In this document: positions 1 to 9,394 of the stretch, one piece after another
Layout: every line of letters begins with the position of its first letter
Numbering within the stretch: position 1 is the first letter of the stretch
Assembly (NCBI GenBank): GCA_022925895.1
Contig: JAKSYS010000490.1
Location: 1-48,771 of the forward strand
Direction: 5' to 3'
DNA from: Fragilaria crotonensis
Taxonomy: Eukaryota; Bacillariophyta; Fragilariophyceae; Fragilariales; Fragilariaceae
Length of the DNA: 48,771 bases
The notes under the pieces: model-generated
Told to the model about the DNA's origin: nothing
The model's input: only the letters and a program-made list of their open reading frames with translations
Databases searched by the model: none
Program-made: the position numbers and the translations under genes

Positions 1-58
1 CATATCTTCCAAACTTGCAGCTTCAAAGAGAACAGTGCATATCGGCATACGGTATGAT

Positions 59-86
59 ATATGGTATATGGTATATGGTATATGGT
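59..86. repeat. 7-bp tandem repeat (atatggt x4)
   Basis: Four exact head-to-tail copies of atatggt are read directly. It is the first of three unrelated 7-bp tandem repeats within about 310 bp. No coding signal lies around it. Confidence 0.9.
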
Positions 87-275
87 AAACGGTGACACGG
101 ACATTTATGATTCGAAGTCCTGAGGTATGTACGATATGTATGTATACTGTCGCTGTAAGAGTCCGTAATGCGATTATTTAACCGTTATTAAAAACCGTCA
201 TTTACCGAGCGTTACCTTTTACTGGTATTCGTATGTCATCTACAAGTACAGTAACAGAAACCTGCAGACATCGAT

Positions 276-296
276 TCCCGAGTCCCGAGTCCCGAG
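276..296. repeat. 7-bp tandem repeat (tcccgag x3)
   Basis: Three exact copies of tcccgag follow one another. The unit length equals that of the neighbouring repeats at 59-86 and 350-370, but the sequence is different. Confidence 0.9.
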
Positions 297-349
297 TCAC
301 CTGCTAATATTCCACATTGCACTCTCGCGTCTCCAGTGTTGGGCCTATG

Positions 350-370
350 TACAGCCTACAGCCTACAGCC
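350..370. repeat. 7-bp tandem repeat (tacagcc x3)
   Basis: Three exact copies of tacagcc follow one another. No function is visible. Confidence 0.9.
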
Positions 371-2216
371 GACAAAAGGAAAACAAGTACCTGGTAAATA
401 TTCAAGAGAAATTGCAAAAACACCGTTTACATTTCCATTTTTAATTATACCTCTACTAGTAGTAGTAGTACAGTAGTAGTCTAATGACGTGCTGCCATAC
501 GCAGTCAAGTCTTTTCTTACTTTCAATATAACAAAACATCTTCATGTTTGTCATGTTACACTTTAACGCCAGTGATGTTTTACAATAAGAACACTATTGG
601 TACACCATTTCATATTACTTCCCAATCATCAAAAATGAGGATTTCATCCTGGTTGCAATGACCATTATCTTGCTCCCCATCAACTTCAGCAGACCAAGGC
701 ATGCTTACCTAGGCATAGTCACAATTCCATATGATAGCTAGGATTTTGTTGTCCTTATTTTCTGCAATTCCAAATCCTTCTCCTGATGTGTTGAATCATC
801 ATCACTGATGCCAGTGCATTGCACAATTCTTTTTACCCACCAGAACCACACATCATTATCACAAATTCTGTATCTTTATGACTCATTTTTCATTGCATCA
901 TTGCATGCTGCACTACATTTTCACAAGCAACTTCTGACATACACACCTTCACTCCTCTTCCTTGCTGTGGCATCCATTTAATTACTTTTCTTTTCAAGAG
1001 ACAACAAAATGGCAAAGATGTTGAATTAGGAGGAGAAGTGTAACTTTCCAACTGATCCACATTACAGCATACTAAGGATCTCTCCGACACCAAACAGTTT
1101 GCAGGCCCTTGGGGATTGGCAAACAATGAACAGTTGACTCCATGACAGTCTCCTTCAGCATTATGCAATGCTACTCCCTTTCAACAAGCTTATCTGGGAA
1201 GCCATGGCTCAAGGTCATTCAATAAGAGTTGCAATGCTATGGTAGACAACAATGTTGAAAGGGGACCTTGCTCTTGTGCCTTCCAACTGGAATACGATCA
1301 AACATATGCAACAGTCACCTTTTGATCATCATTTTCCCAACATCAATGATGAGTCCATCAAGACTTCCATCACACCAATTGTCAATGCATTTTATTTCCT
1401 TGTGCTACTAGTGGTGGTATTCAATTTCATATTCCTGGACGTTATGCGTTTCAAATACTCAGATTTGTTGCAATGCTGCCTGTTCAAGAGGAGGACCTGG
1501 AATCATCCTTGGCACCTAGCTTTTCTCATTGTTTGTGAGGTAAGGATTTCTTTTTCAATTTTCAATTTTGTGATTAAAAAAGTTCAAGGATATCACAGCT
1601 CATCTCCTTGATGTTATAGTTTTCACCAATGTCCACCACAGCAGTAAAATGAAAATGACTGTGGATTATTCTGTATTGGAGTTGCCCGTAATCTGGCTGC
1701 TTAGTGACAAGCACACCGCAGAACACACCTTCAATTTCCACCGCTGCATCTTTCTTTGATCAAAATTGGTAGTTTTTTTCATGGCAATGGTGGTCTGATG
1801 AGCAAACAAGTCATCTATGATTGCCTTCCACAACTTGAATGCTGTACAACCATCCTCTGCAAATATGGGATTGAGGTTGTCATCACCATTCCTGCTGCTA
1901 GCAAGGCATCTATTAAATCAATTGACAATGATGAGAACAAAGATGTAATGACAGAAGAAGCCAAGATGCTGTGGACCTATCTTCCTGAAAGGAACATTGT
2001 CAGTAACAATGCAACCAATCATGACAATTTGACAGCTGGTATTAGCTTTGGGACAAATGATGTTAACCCTATTGGCTTCATGAACTTGGTTACGTCTTAT
2101 TACTATAATAGTTTTAGAACACCTGGTAAATATAAATATGCTTATGTCAAAGAAAAATTGCTCATGATAATGAAATTTGCTTTTAGCCTCTCCCTTATCA
2201 AGGACCCTTTTTGACC
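371..2216. other. AT-rich stretch with possible mobile-element relics
   Basis: No gene can be supported here. Two open stretches on the + strand, 1252-1611 and about 1798-2214, are longer than chance would suggest in such AT-rich DNA. The first has an ATG and a hydrophobic centre (about residues 40-65). The second opens without an ATG. I recognise neither, and no catalytic motif is visible. They could be decayed pieces of one transposon. The region lies next to the inverted-repeat structure at 2217-2992. Confidence 0.3.
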
Positions 2217-2992
2217 TCAAAACTGACCCCCAGCAAGTTTAGTCATAAAATCGTGTTTACTGCCCTTACCGGTGAATTCTCCGCTGCGTAGTACTCGTCC
2301 GAGTACGTTGACTTGATGGTGTCGGATGTTCATTGGCTGTACTCCTTTTTTCGTGAAGGTACCAGGTACAACCAACATTGTCGACCATGAGGAGGATGTA
2401 CTTCATTGAGAATCATTATGACACGTAGGATGATGACAACAGGAACAAACTGCACAAACACTTTGGAAGAAGTTAGGTTAGCTATACTGTCGTAGTTCTC
2501 AAGTATTCGAAAGCTCTAATCATTATGACTTTGGTTTTTGTCCTCTCCTTGTGTCATGAGGAAGACAACTTGCTCTCACTGGTATTCCCTCGACGCCGAT
2601 GCTCCTTCTTTCTACGCTTGTTGGTCATCCAACTCCTAGCTACTCTTCGTTTACGTCATCTCCTCGTCTGACATTGCCATGACGCCGATGCTTCTCTATG
2701 TGGTTGTTGCTCTTCACGGAATTTCTTCGCTGTCACTCGTTGAACATGTGTCTTTATGTTGTTGGGCGCTGGGCGTGTGAGCGTCAATAGCTAGTAGTTG
2801 GCGTGCTGGCTGAACAAGTGTTTTCTGATTAGCTTGACTAAGAGATATCATCTTTGTTTGTCAATTGACCCCCAACTTTGTCAATCAACTTTGACGGACA
2901 AAGTTGAAAATCTACGAACTTTGTTTTGACACCAACTTTGATCCGATTAGGTCGGTGATTTCTTCAAAAACAGAACTGGGGGGCAGTTTTGA
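2217..2992. mobile_element. Possible non-autonomous element with 17-bp imperfect terminal inverted repeats
   Basis: The 17 bases at 2217-2233 (tcaaaactgacccccag) match the reverse complement of 2976-2992 at 16 of 17 positions, which brackets about 776 bp. No transposase ORF lies inside, and I see no convincing target-site duplication. The interior holds further copies of a related aactttg/caaagtt motif and a 9-bp-arm hairpin at 2885-2907. A chance G-run match is possible, so this is a weak call. Confidence 0.3.
2885..2907. repeat. Perfect hairpin, 9-bp arms and 5-nt loop
   Basis: The arms tcaactttg (2885-2893) and caaagttga (2899-2907) are exact reverse complements around acgga. Extra copies of aactttg lie on both sides (about 2872 and 2916). 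Its role is unknown. It lies inside the candidate element 2217-2992. Confidence 0.8.
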
Positions 2993-4998
2993 CTAGCAAG
3001 TTTTGTCCTCAATAATGCAGGGCCTTATGGCAAAAATCTGCTTTCTATAAAGAAAAAGTGCTGAAGACAAAACAACCTTGCCAGCTGGGATGGATCAACA
3101 ATCAACACTAGGAATTTCACCTTACTACTGTAGTCTACAACAATGCATGTCATGTGTCATGTGTTCTTGACGTTTGACTAACTGCAGGTTGGACTCATTG
3201 CTCCAGTACCTGGTACAAGTACTGTGCACGTATCCGGTTTTTAGGCAACCCTGAAGGAAACCGTGTAGCGCTAGTATCGAATACACGGCGATGTAGTTGT
3301 TGTACCAGCTCCTACCAGTAGTTGTGCACTATCACGTTTGCCAGTACGTTGGGGGTATGCGCTTTTTTATTGTGTGCTGTGTTTTGTGCTTACCATAGGT
3401 ACGTCGTAGCGCGATTTACAGTTTACAGTAGTCTAGTAGTAGTACCCGGGCTACCTAGTACGGAGTACACTCATTATTAACTTCGTGCGGAACTACAGCA
3501 AACTAATTGTCCTATTTAACAACCTGAATCACTTCTAGCATAGCAGGAGTTCAGTTTGTTTGTCACACAGACTATTGTTGTCTCTTCATTGCCATTCTTC
3601 ACACCATGTTTGAAGCTTGGATAGACTATCTGGCTGATCAAGGGATAATTGCAGCACCATTTTGGATCACAGGATCACATGAGCAATGCAAAGAACTCAG
3701 AGGCATGTGGGTATGGAGAATTCCAAGCAGGGATGCTCAACAATAGTTAGTCTGACAGTAGAAATATATAGCTAGTATTGCAAATTTCAAGAACTAGGTC
3801 TGACAATTCTAATGTTGTAGCTAATGAACAGCAACACATTTTGTACAATAGTAGCGTCATTCTGTATGAAATGTGCACATCCAATAGTGGGGCGTAACCA
3901 TTCAGGTAAATTGGTTGTTGACATTATATTGCATTGGTTTGTCTAACAATCATACCAATATATTGTATTGGTGTATTGCATTGGTTTGTCTGACAATCAT
4001 ACCAATATATTGTTTTGTTGTATTGCATTGGTTTGTCTATCAATCATACCAAGATATTGTATTGGTGATTGCAGATAATGCAGTATGTTGTATTGGCAGC
4101 TGCCATTGATGATTATTGCATTGTTGTTAAATCTGGAACCACCACAGCAATAACAATACTATCATGCACATCCCTGATTCCATGTCTATTAGTGTGGAGA
4201 CTACTACTTGAAATGTGCAAGGTTGTCCTTCATCGCCAACAACACTTGCTTCCAAGAAAAACTGTGCTCAGACAACTCTGATCTTCCATGGTATCTACTG
4301 TGGGGTCAATGAATTTAAGGCGTACCAGTGCAAGAACAAGCATGCTCGCTCGAACTACCTGGTACTGTAGTATCACAGTACATGTACTGTAGTACTGTAC
4401 TTCGGAGTTCGACACTGCAACACCCCCAAATCCCGCAACTTCCGATTCATTCGAGTTGCTTTTTGACGATCTGGGTTTCTTTTGTACATGAAGGTAACGT
4501 AGAAAAAATGTCAGAAAAAGCAACCCTGGAGGCAACCCTGGTTGCCTTTGTTCTGTGCTTTTTGCCGAAAAATCCGCTATTTCGCGGAAGTGGACTGAGA
4601 ATGTCCTACAGGCCTGCAGTACAGAGATACCAGGAAAATCCACTTCGGTTGCTTTTCCTGAGTTATGTACTTGTACTCCGAGTACTGGAGAACTTGGGAT
4701 AGGGTTGGGGATTAGGCTAGGACGCGGAGTGTCGCACTTGTATGCATATGCAGAATTGGACGAGAAGCCACTCCTGACTCCTGACTTCCCTGATGAGAGA
4801 CAAGATACCCCATATTCATTTTTCAGTACTACCGATAGTACCACTAATACATCGGATATCACATACATCACGTATCCGCGGTATCACGCATCACACATCT
4901 CATTGCAATTACATCGCAGTGCTCAGTTTGCGTCGGTTTGCCTGCCTGGTGCGAAACAAAAGTTGAAATTACTAAAACACTCGGAGTGCTGGAATACG
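2993..4998. other. Intergenic region upstream of argJ
   Basis: No gene can be supported. It contains the 47-bp tandem repeat at 3927-4067 and scattered GTAC-rich palindromes (about 3200-3470 and 4370-4400). Some open frames on both strands at 4230-4870 have no recognisable protein features. The last few hundred bases must hold the argJ promoter, but I see no clear core element. Confidence 0.5.
3927..4067. repeat. 47-bp tandem repeat, 3 copies
   Basis: Three consecutive 47-bp units start at 3927, 3974 and 4021. Each begins tattgcattggtttgtct, and they differ from one another at only a few positions. The short open frame across them is only the repeat being translated. No CRISPR-like spacing is present. 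Confidence 0.95.
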
Positions 4999-6659
4999 AT
5001 GATTGCATCTCAAATGGTCAGCAGAGCTCTGCTCTTTGCTTTTTCTACGACTGCGACGTTCGGATTTGCGCCTACTGCTCTCGTTCGTAAGGGAATAGTC
5101 CATTCCATCACAACCACCCGCCGCTTCGTAAGCTCTGTTTCGGCGGATACTCCTGCCTTGCTTCCTGATTTTGCGTCTCAACAAGAATATTTGGACTTCC
5201 TTCAGGACGTCTCTGGACTCCCCAAAGGATTTGCAACCGGAAGTGCCGATGGCACTTTTGTTTCGGTGGAGGCACCTTCAATGGGCGATCTAAAGATCAG
5301 AGGCACGATTATTTCCCTCACAGATGGTCCTTCTGATAACTGGGCTGCAGTATTCACCACCAACAAGGTTAGTACCGACCTGCGCTTGATCCTGGCTCCT
5401 TTGCCTTCCTCCAAACTCAAGTGGATAAGTGTCTACTCCGGGGACTCTAGAAGTAGACATACACGAACTTGACCAGTGTGATGTGCCCTTCACCTATTTC
5501 CGACCCCCCTGCCGTTGATCAACATCTTCTAATTGCCTACTTTCTCCCATCATTTATTCAGTTCCCAGGAGCGCCCATTATTGTTGGAAGGTCTAGATTG
5601 GCAGCTGGCGGTCCGTTACATGCGTTGGTCATTAACAATAAAGTCTCAAATGTTTGCTCAGGGGGTGACGGAGTCGCTGATTCCGAAACTGTCTGCGAGG
5701 CCGTCGCGCAGGCTTTGAACCTTCCCGGTGGAAGCAGAACCGTGTTGCCTTCTTCAACCGGTGTCATCGGTTGGAGATTGCCGGCGAAAGAGCTGGCTTC
5801 CGATATCATCCCAAAGGCTGCTGCCAACTTGCAATCAGATTCCATTCTTGCTGCTGCCAAGGCCATTATGACGACGGATCGTTATCCTAAAGTACGATCA
5901 GCGACGCTTTCGAACGGTGCTCGAGTGGTAGCCATCGGCAAGGGTGCTGGTATGATTGAACCAAACATGGCCACCATGTTGGCGTACATCCTCACCGATG
6001 CTACCGTCCCCAAGGCAACCCTTCAGTCAATGCTGTCTGGGGCAGTCAATAAATCCTTTAACAGTATTTCTGTCGACGGCGATGAATCCACCAGCGACAC
6101 TGTCGTTGTGGTCGCGTCCAACAACTATCCGCTAGACGACGAGGAAGAATTCAAGCAAGCGCTAGAAAGCGTGTGCGTTGGACTGGCGTCAGACATTGTT
6201 CGCAACGGGGAAGGAACTGCTCACGTTATGCGAGTCGAAATCAAAAACTTCCCAGGGACAGACCTGGAGGCACGCCGATTGGGTCGGCACATTGTCAACT
6301 CTCCGCTCTTCAAATGCGCTGTTCACGGAAACGATCCTAACACAGGTCGTCTTGCAGCTGCCATTGGATCTTACATGGGCAAGTACAAGACCGAGGAAGC
6401 TGTCGATAAGATGTCTCTTACTCTTGGAGGGCGCACAATCTTCGCCAACGGTAAATTCATCTTAGAAGGAAACGCTGTGGAACAAGAATTGAGCAACCAT
6501 ATGAAGGATGCCGAGTATGGTGATTCTACTGATTTCCCTCCACATCAGAAGTTTGTTGAGATCGGAGTCGACTTCGGAGCCGGTAGCGCTTCTGCGACTG
6601 TCATCGGCAGCGATTTGTCAAATGAGTACATCGTTGTTAACGCTGACTATCGTAGTTAG
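4999..6659 (+). CDS. argJ: Ornithine acetyltransferase / glutamate N-acetyltransferase (ArgJ family), probably plastid-targeted
   Basis: The enzyme moves acetyl from N-acetylornithine to glutamate, the recycling step of arginine synthesis. Exons are 4999-5367 and 5562-6659, and the intron 5368-5561 (gttagt...ttcag) joins in frame to give about 488 residues. The N-terminus is hydrophobic and is followed by FGFAP, an ASAFAP-like plastid motif, so plastid import is inferred. An alternative ATG lies at 5014. Family signatures are TTNKFPGAP across the splice junction, GVIG, and KGAGMIEPNMATML, where the Thr of ATML (about residue 261) is the autocleavage site and nucleophile. The C-terminal part carries NSPLFKCAVHGNDPN and GRLAAAIG. 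Its stop lies 12 bp from the stop of the convergent gene at 6672-7502. Family assignment is firm; targeting is inferred. Confidence 0.95.
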
Positions 6660-6671
6660 GGTCAACCCCAT

Positions 6672-7502
6672 TTAACTGTTCTCCTTTTCTTTGAGTTCGT
6701 CATCCTTCTTCTTTCGTTCATTCTCTTTCTGAATGATAGTTTTCAGCAGCCAACTCATGTTGACTTTCATTCCAGTCAGTTCATCTGCCTTCTTTTGGAA
6801 TGTATCGAATGCCTTTTTCTTGGCGAAACTTAGTTTGCTCTCGTCTTCGTCCTTGTCGTTCTCTACTGCCGATTCCCGCCTCAATATTGCTTCCTCGTCA
6901 GCGGACTCTGATTCTTCCCCTTCTTCCTTCTCCTCATCGTCCAGAGACACACGATGAGATGGTTCAACATCACGGTCGAGCTTGAATCGCTTTGCTGGAG
7001 GAGAATCTTCAGCCTCTTCACTGTCCTCCATTTCCTCCGATGCAGCCTCGGCTTCCAGTTCCGTGCGAACTCTCTTAAGATCCTCCTCGATTTCCAGTTC
7101 AATCTGTTCCCGTCGTTTGTTCCATTCATTCTCCTTTTCCTTCATTTCTTCTTCAAAGCTCTGTTGAGTTGATTGGTCCACAAGTCTCATCGCATTGAGT
7201 GTATCAGTTTGCCGAAGCTTGCGAGCCTGTTCGCGTCTTTCCTGCAGTTGTCGGAGTCGTTCCTGAGCAAGTACCAGATTCTCACGGGACAATTGAGCCT
7301 TTTGCTGAGCCTTGTCGAGCTTTGCCTTTTGCTCTAGCCACGGTTGGAGCGTCGTAATTCGAGAGGCAATGGCATCGTAGGTCTCAGGTGGAACTGGTGG
7401 GATGGTAAGATTGAATTGCTTCTTGGTTGGGGCCTGTCCTGACGAAAAGAGAATGACACCGGGATTCTCGGGGTTGCGACGACCAGAGGGGAAACGACCC
7501 AT
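6672..7502 (-). CDS. Charged coiled-coil protein of unknown function
   Basis: It encodes 276 residues from the ATG at 7502 (MGRFPSGRRNPENPG). The frame stays open upstream, but this is the first good ATG start. A short Pro/Gly N-terminus is followed by about 90-170, a long Gln/Glu/Arg-rich coiled coil. Next come an acidic Ser/Glu region containing PPAKRFKLD (a possible nuclear-localisation patch) and a Lys/Glu-rich tail. I do not recognise a family. Composition and the basic patch suggest a nuclear or RNA/chromatin-associated protein, which is inference only. It converges on argJ with 12 bp between stop codons, so the 3' UTRs must overlap. Confidence 0.8.
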   Translation of the reverse strand: MGRFPSGRRNPENPGVILFSSGQAPTKKQFNLTIPPVPPETYDAIASRITTLQPWLEQKAKLDKAQQKAQLSRENLVLAQERLRQLQERREQARKLRQTDTLNAMRLVDQSTQQSFEEEMKEKENEWNKRREQIELEIEEDLKRVRTELEAEAASEEMEDSEEAEDSPPAKRFKLDRDVEPSHRVSLDDEEKEEGEESESADEEAILRRESAVENDKDEDESKLSFAKKKAFDTFQKKADELTGMKVNMSWLLKTIIQKENERKKKDDELKEKENS

Positions 7503-8420
7503 TTCGTTTCGTTTCTGATTTGAGAAGAGCAATAGTATGTCAATCAAATGTCGAACAGTATTTTTTCATGTTTTACTGTATAGAGAACTTATCACTTGTC
7601 GATCGATACATCATACGAGTACATCGATAGCAGATCGCATGCAGTTCCTAAATAATCTGGTCCATGTACCGGTACAAGTATGCATACTTGTACCAGGTGT
7701 AGAGTATGACAATGAGTACTGGTACCGTCTATAGTCGCTTGGTTCATTATTGACGCCCAACGCTCCCAGGAGCACGGGCGCAGGGCAGGGCGAACCCGTC
7801 AGTGACACACATATTTCATGTGTTTCATACTTCATAGTAGTACTCCAGAGTCTTTGGACCTTGTACTGTACCTCCTACTCTGAGCTTGTACAGTACGGAG
7901 TACTGAGTACCTTGTACCCTCCGGAATTGTACTGTGGCGTACTCCGGCACAGTCGGACGTTATCGTACAGTACCAGGTACTAGTACCAGGCACCTGGTCA
8001 CCTGGTATGCAGCGTACAGCGTACAGCCCGCACAGTAAAGGACACAGTGTCTTCCGTACGAGGTACTGGTTACTGTTTCCACCAGTCGTACCTCGTACCT
8101 GGTACCTGGTAATATCGGTAGTAGTATTGTACAGTACTGGAGTTCCGAGTAGAGTTGACAGACTTTTAGTACCGCTCCTACGTATTTTTACTGTCTACAT
8201 ATTCAGTACGACACTTTACATTAGGCTAGTAAACAGTATAAGTCGTATCGTTACTGTCGTACGGGAATCATATCCCACTCAGAAATTGCAACGATCGTTT
8301 TCATGTCGTTCGTCATGTAAACGATCATTTTCTCGCCCAACGCTCGGCCTCGCACGCTCTCTTCAGACGTACACCATCTCAGACGTGCACTCTTTCGTGC
8401 ATCGTTTCTTTTGTGATCCT
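7503..8420. other. Intergenic DNA extremely rich in GTAC palindromes
   Basis: No gene can be supported. Between about 7660 and 8220 I count roughly 30 GTAC tetramers by eye, against about 2 expected at random. They occur mostly in contexts such as GGTACC, AGTACT and TGTACA. Open frames here are short, lack domains and read through the repeats. Confidence 0.7.
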
Positions 8421-8475
8421 GAGTGTTCCTGAAGAACACTCATCAAAAGAAGTTGATCATCATTTGATGATCAAC
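8421..8475. repeat. Two adjacent perfect hairpins
   Basis: The first hairpin has arms gagtgttc (8421-8428) and gaacactc (8434-8441) around a 5-nt loop. The second has 11-bp arms gttgatcatca (8452-8462) and tgatgatcaac (8465-8475) around TT. They are 10 bp apart. No element boundary or gene end is visible next to them, so their role is unknown. Confidence 0.85.
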
Positions 8476-8524
8476 AATTTGTCAACAACTGTAAATATAT
8501 TTAGCCGGCCCGCAATTTTCTCCA

Positions 8525-9115
8525 TTGTACAATTTTCGTAGCAGCGTAACTGACCATGACGACTTTTTACCCGCCGTCGTCACGATTCAGTCCCCCTGTA
8601 GCGATAGCCAGTGTACTAGTACCCACTTTGCTGCCGACGTCACCGTAGGACTCCACCCACGTCCACATACTGTAGTGTCACCTACGCGCAACATAGCACC
8701 ATCTACTTGCATCGTACCTACAGATACTAGCACAGTCGCTTCGCCTACTAGCACTGTGTCTACGTCTACATGTACTGTAGTTACGCCTAGTCACACCGTA
8801 GCTCAGTATACCCGTCCCGTAGACAACCACGCGTATACCGTCGCGTTTGCTACTAGCACTCCCGCTTCCTCTGCCGCTAGCGTAGCATCCAGTAGTCCTG
8901 AAACCGTAGCACCGGCCAACGTTCGTACTGTAGCGACCGATACCGTCACCGTGACGTCACCACCTGCCTGCGACCCCGGTCTGGCGTGCGCCCGATTTAA
9001 CCATGGTCTGGCCTCCACTCCGCGCTCGCACGCAGAATCTATCAAGAGTGTAATCTACACCATGCTTGTAGTTGTTGGGTATGGCCTCTTAATTAAAGGA
9101 TTCTCTGCTAAGTGA
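8525..9115 (+). other. Open Thr/Ser/Val-rich frame without ATG; not a supported gene
   Basis: This 196-codon open frame reads as repeated TVA, TST and TVTS triplets and ends with a short hydrophobic segment (VIYTMLVVVGYGLLI) before the stop. It has no ATG until near its end. It could be an exon of a mucin-like surface protein, a relic of a retroelement, or simply translated GTA/ACC-rich repeat DNA. I see no clear splice sites that would connect it to a start. Confidence 0.2.
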
Positions 9116-9394
9116 GCATCGAAATGAGTGCTCAGTGTGGAGGACGGATGTGATGTAAAGCAAGATAGCTATGTCCATTGAACTCCTACCTTCCCTATAG
9201 TACGAGGAACGAGTACTCGGAGTATGCTTAACTCCATTCCCACTGTGTTCAGAGTTGGAGCGAACATATGACTCCCCTCTCTACAACAATAATCCTTATC
9301 AAATCAAATAACCGCTGTGAAGTGAGACAAGGTGTGTATTTTTGGCGACTCTGGTCCCCGGCAAATCAACGTTAATTGGATGTCGTGGACTTAA

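Noticed and set aside
4230-4871. 213-codon open frame on the - strand, with overlapping + frames
   Set aside because: No domain, signal or start context. It overlaps the argJ upstream region and probably reflects low stop density.
8007-8432. 141-codon open frame on the + strand
   Set aside because: It reads through the GTAC-rich repeats and has no protein features.
8260-8520. LTR of a Copia-type retroelement next to the hairpins
   Set aside because: I found no primer-binding site, second LTR copy or retroelement protein nearby.
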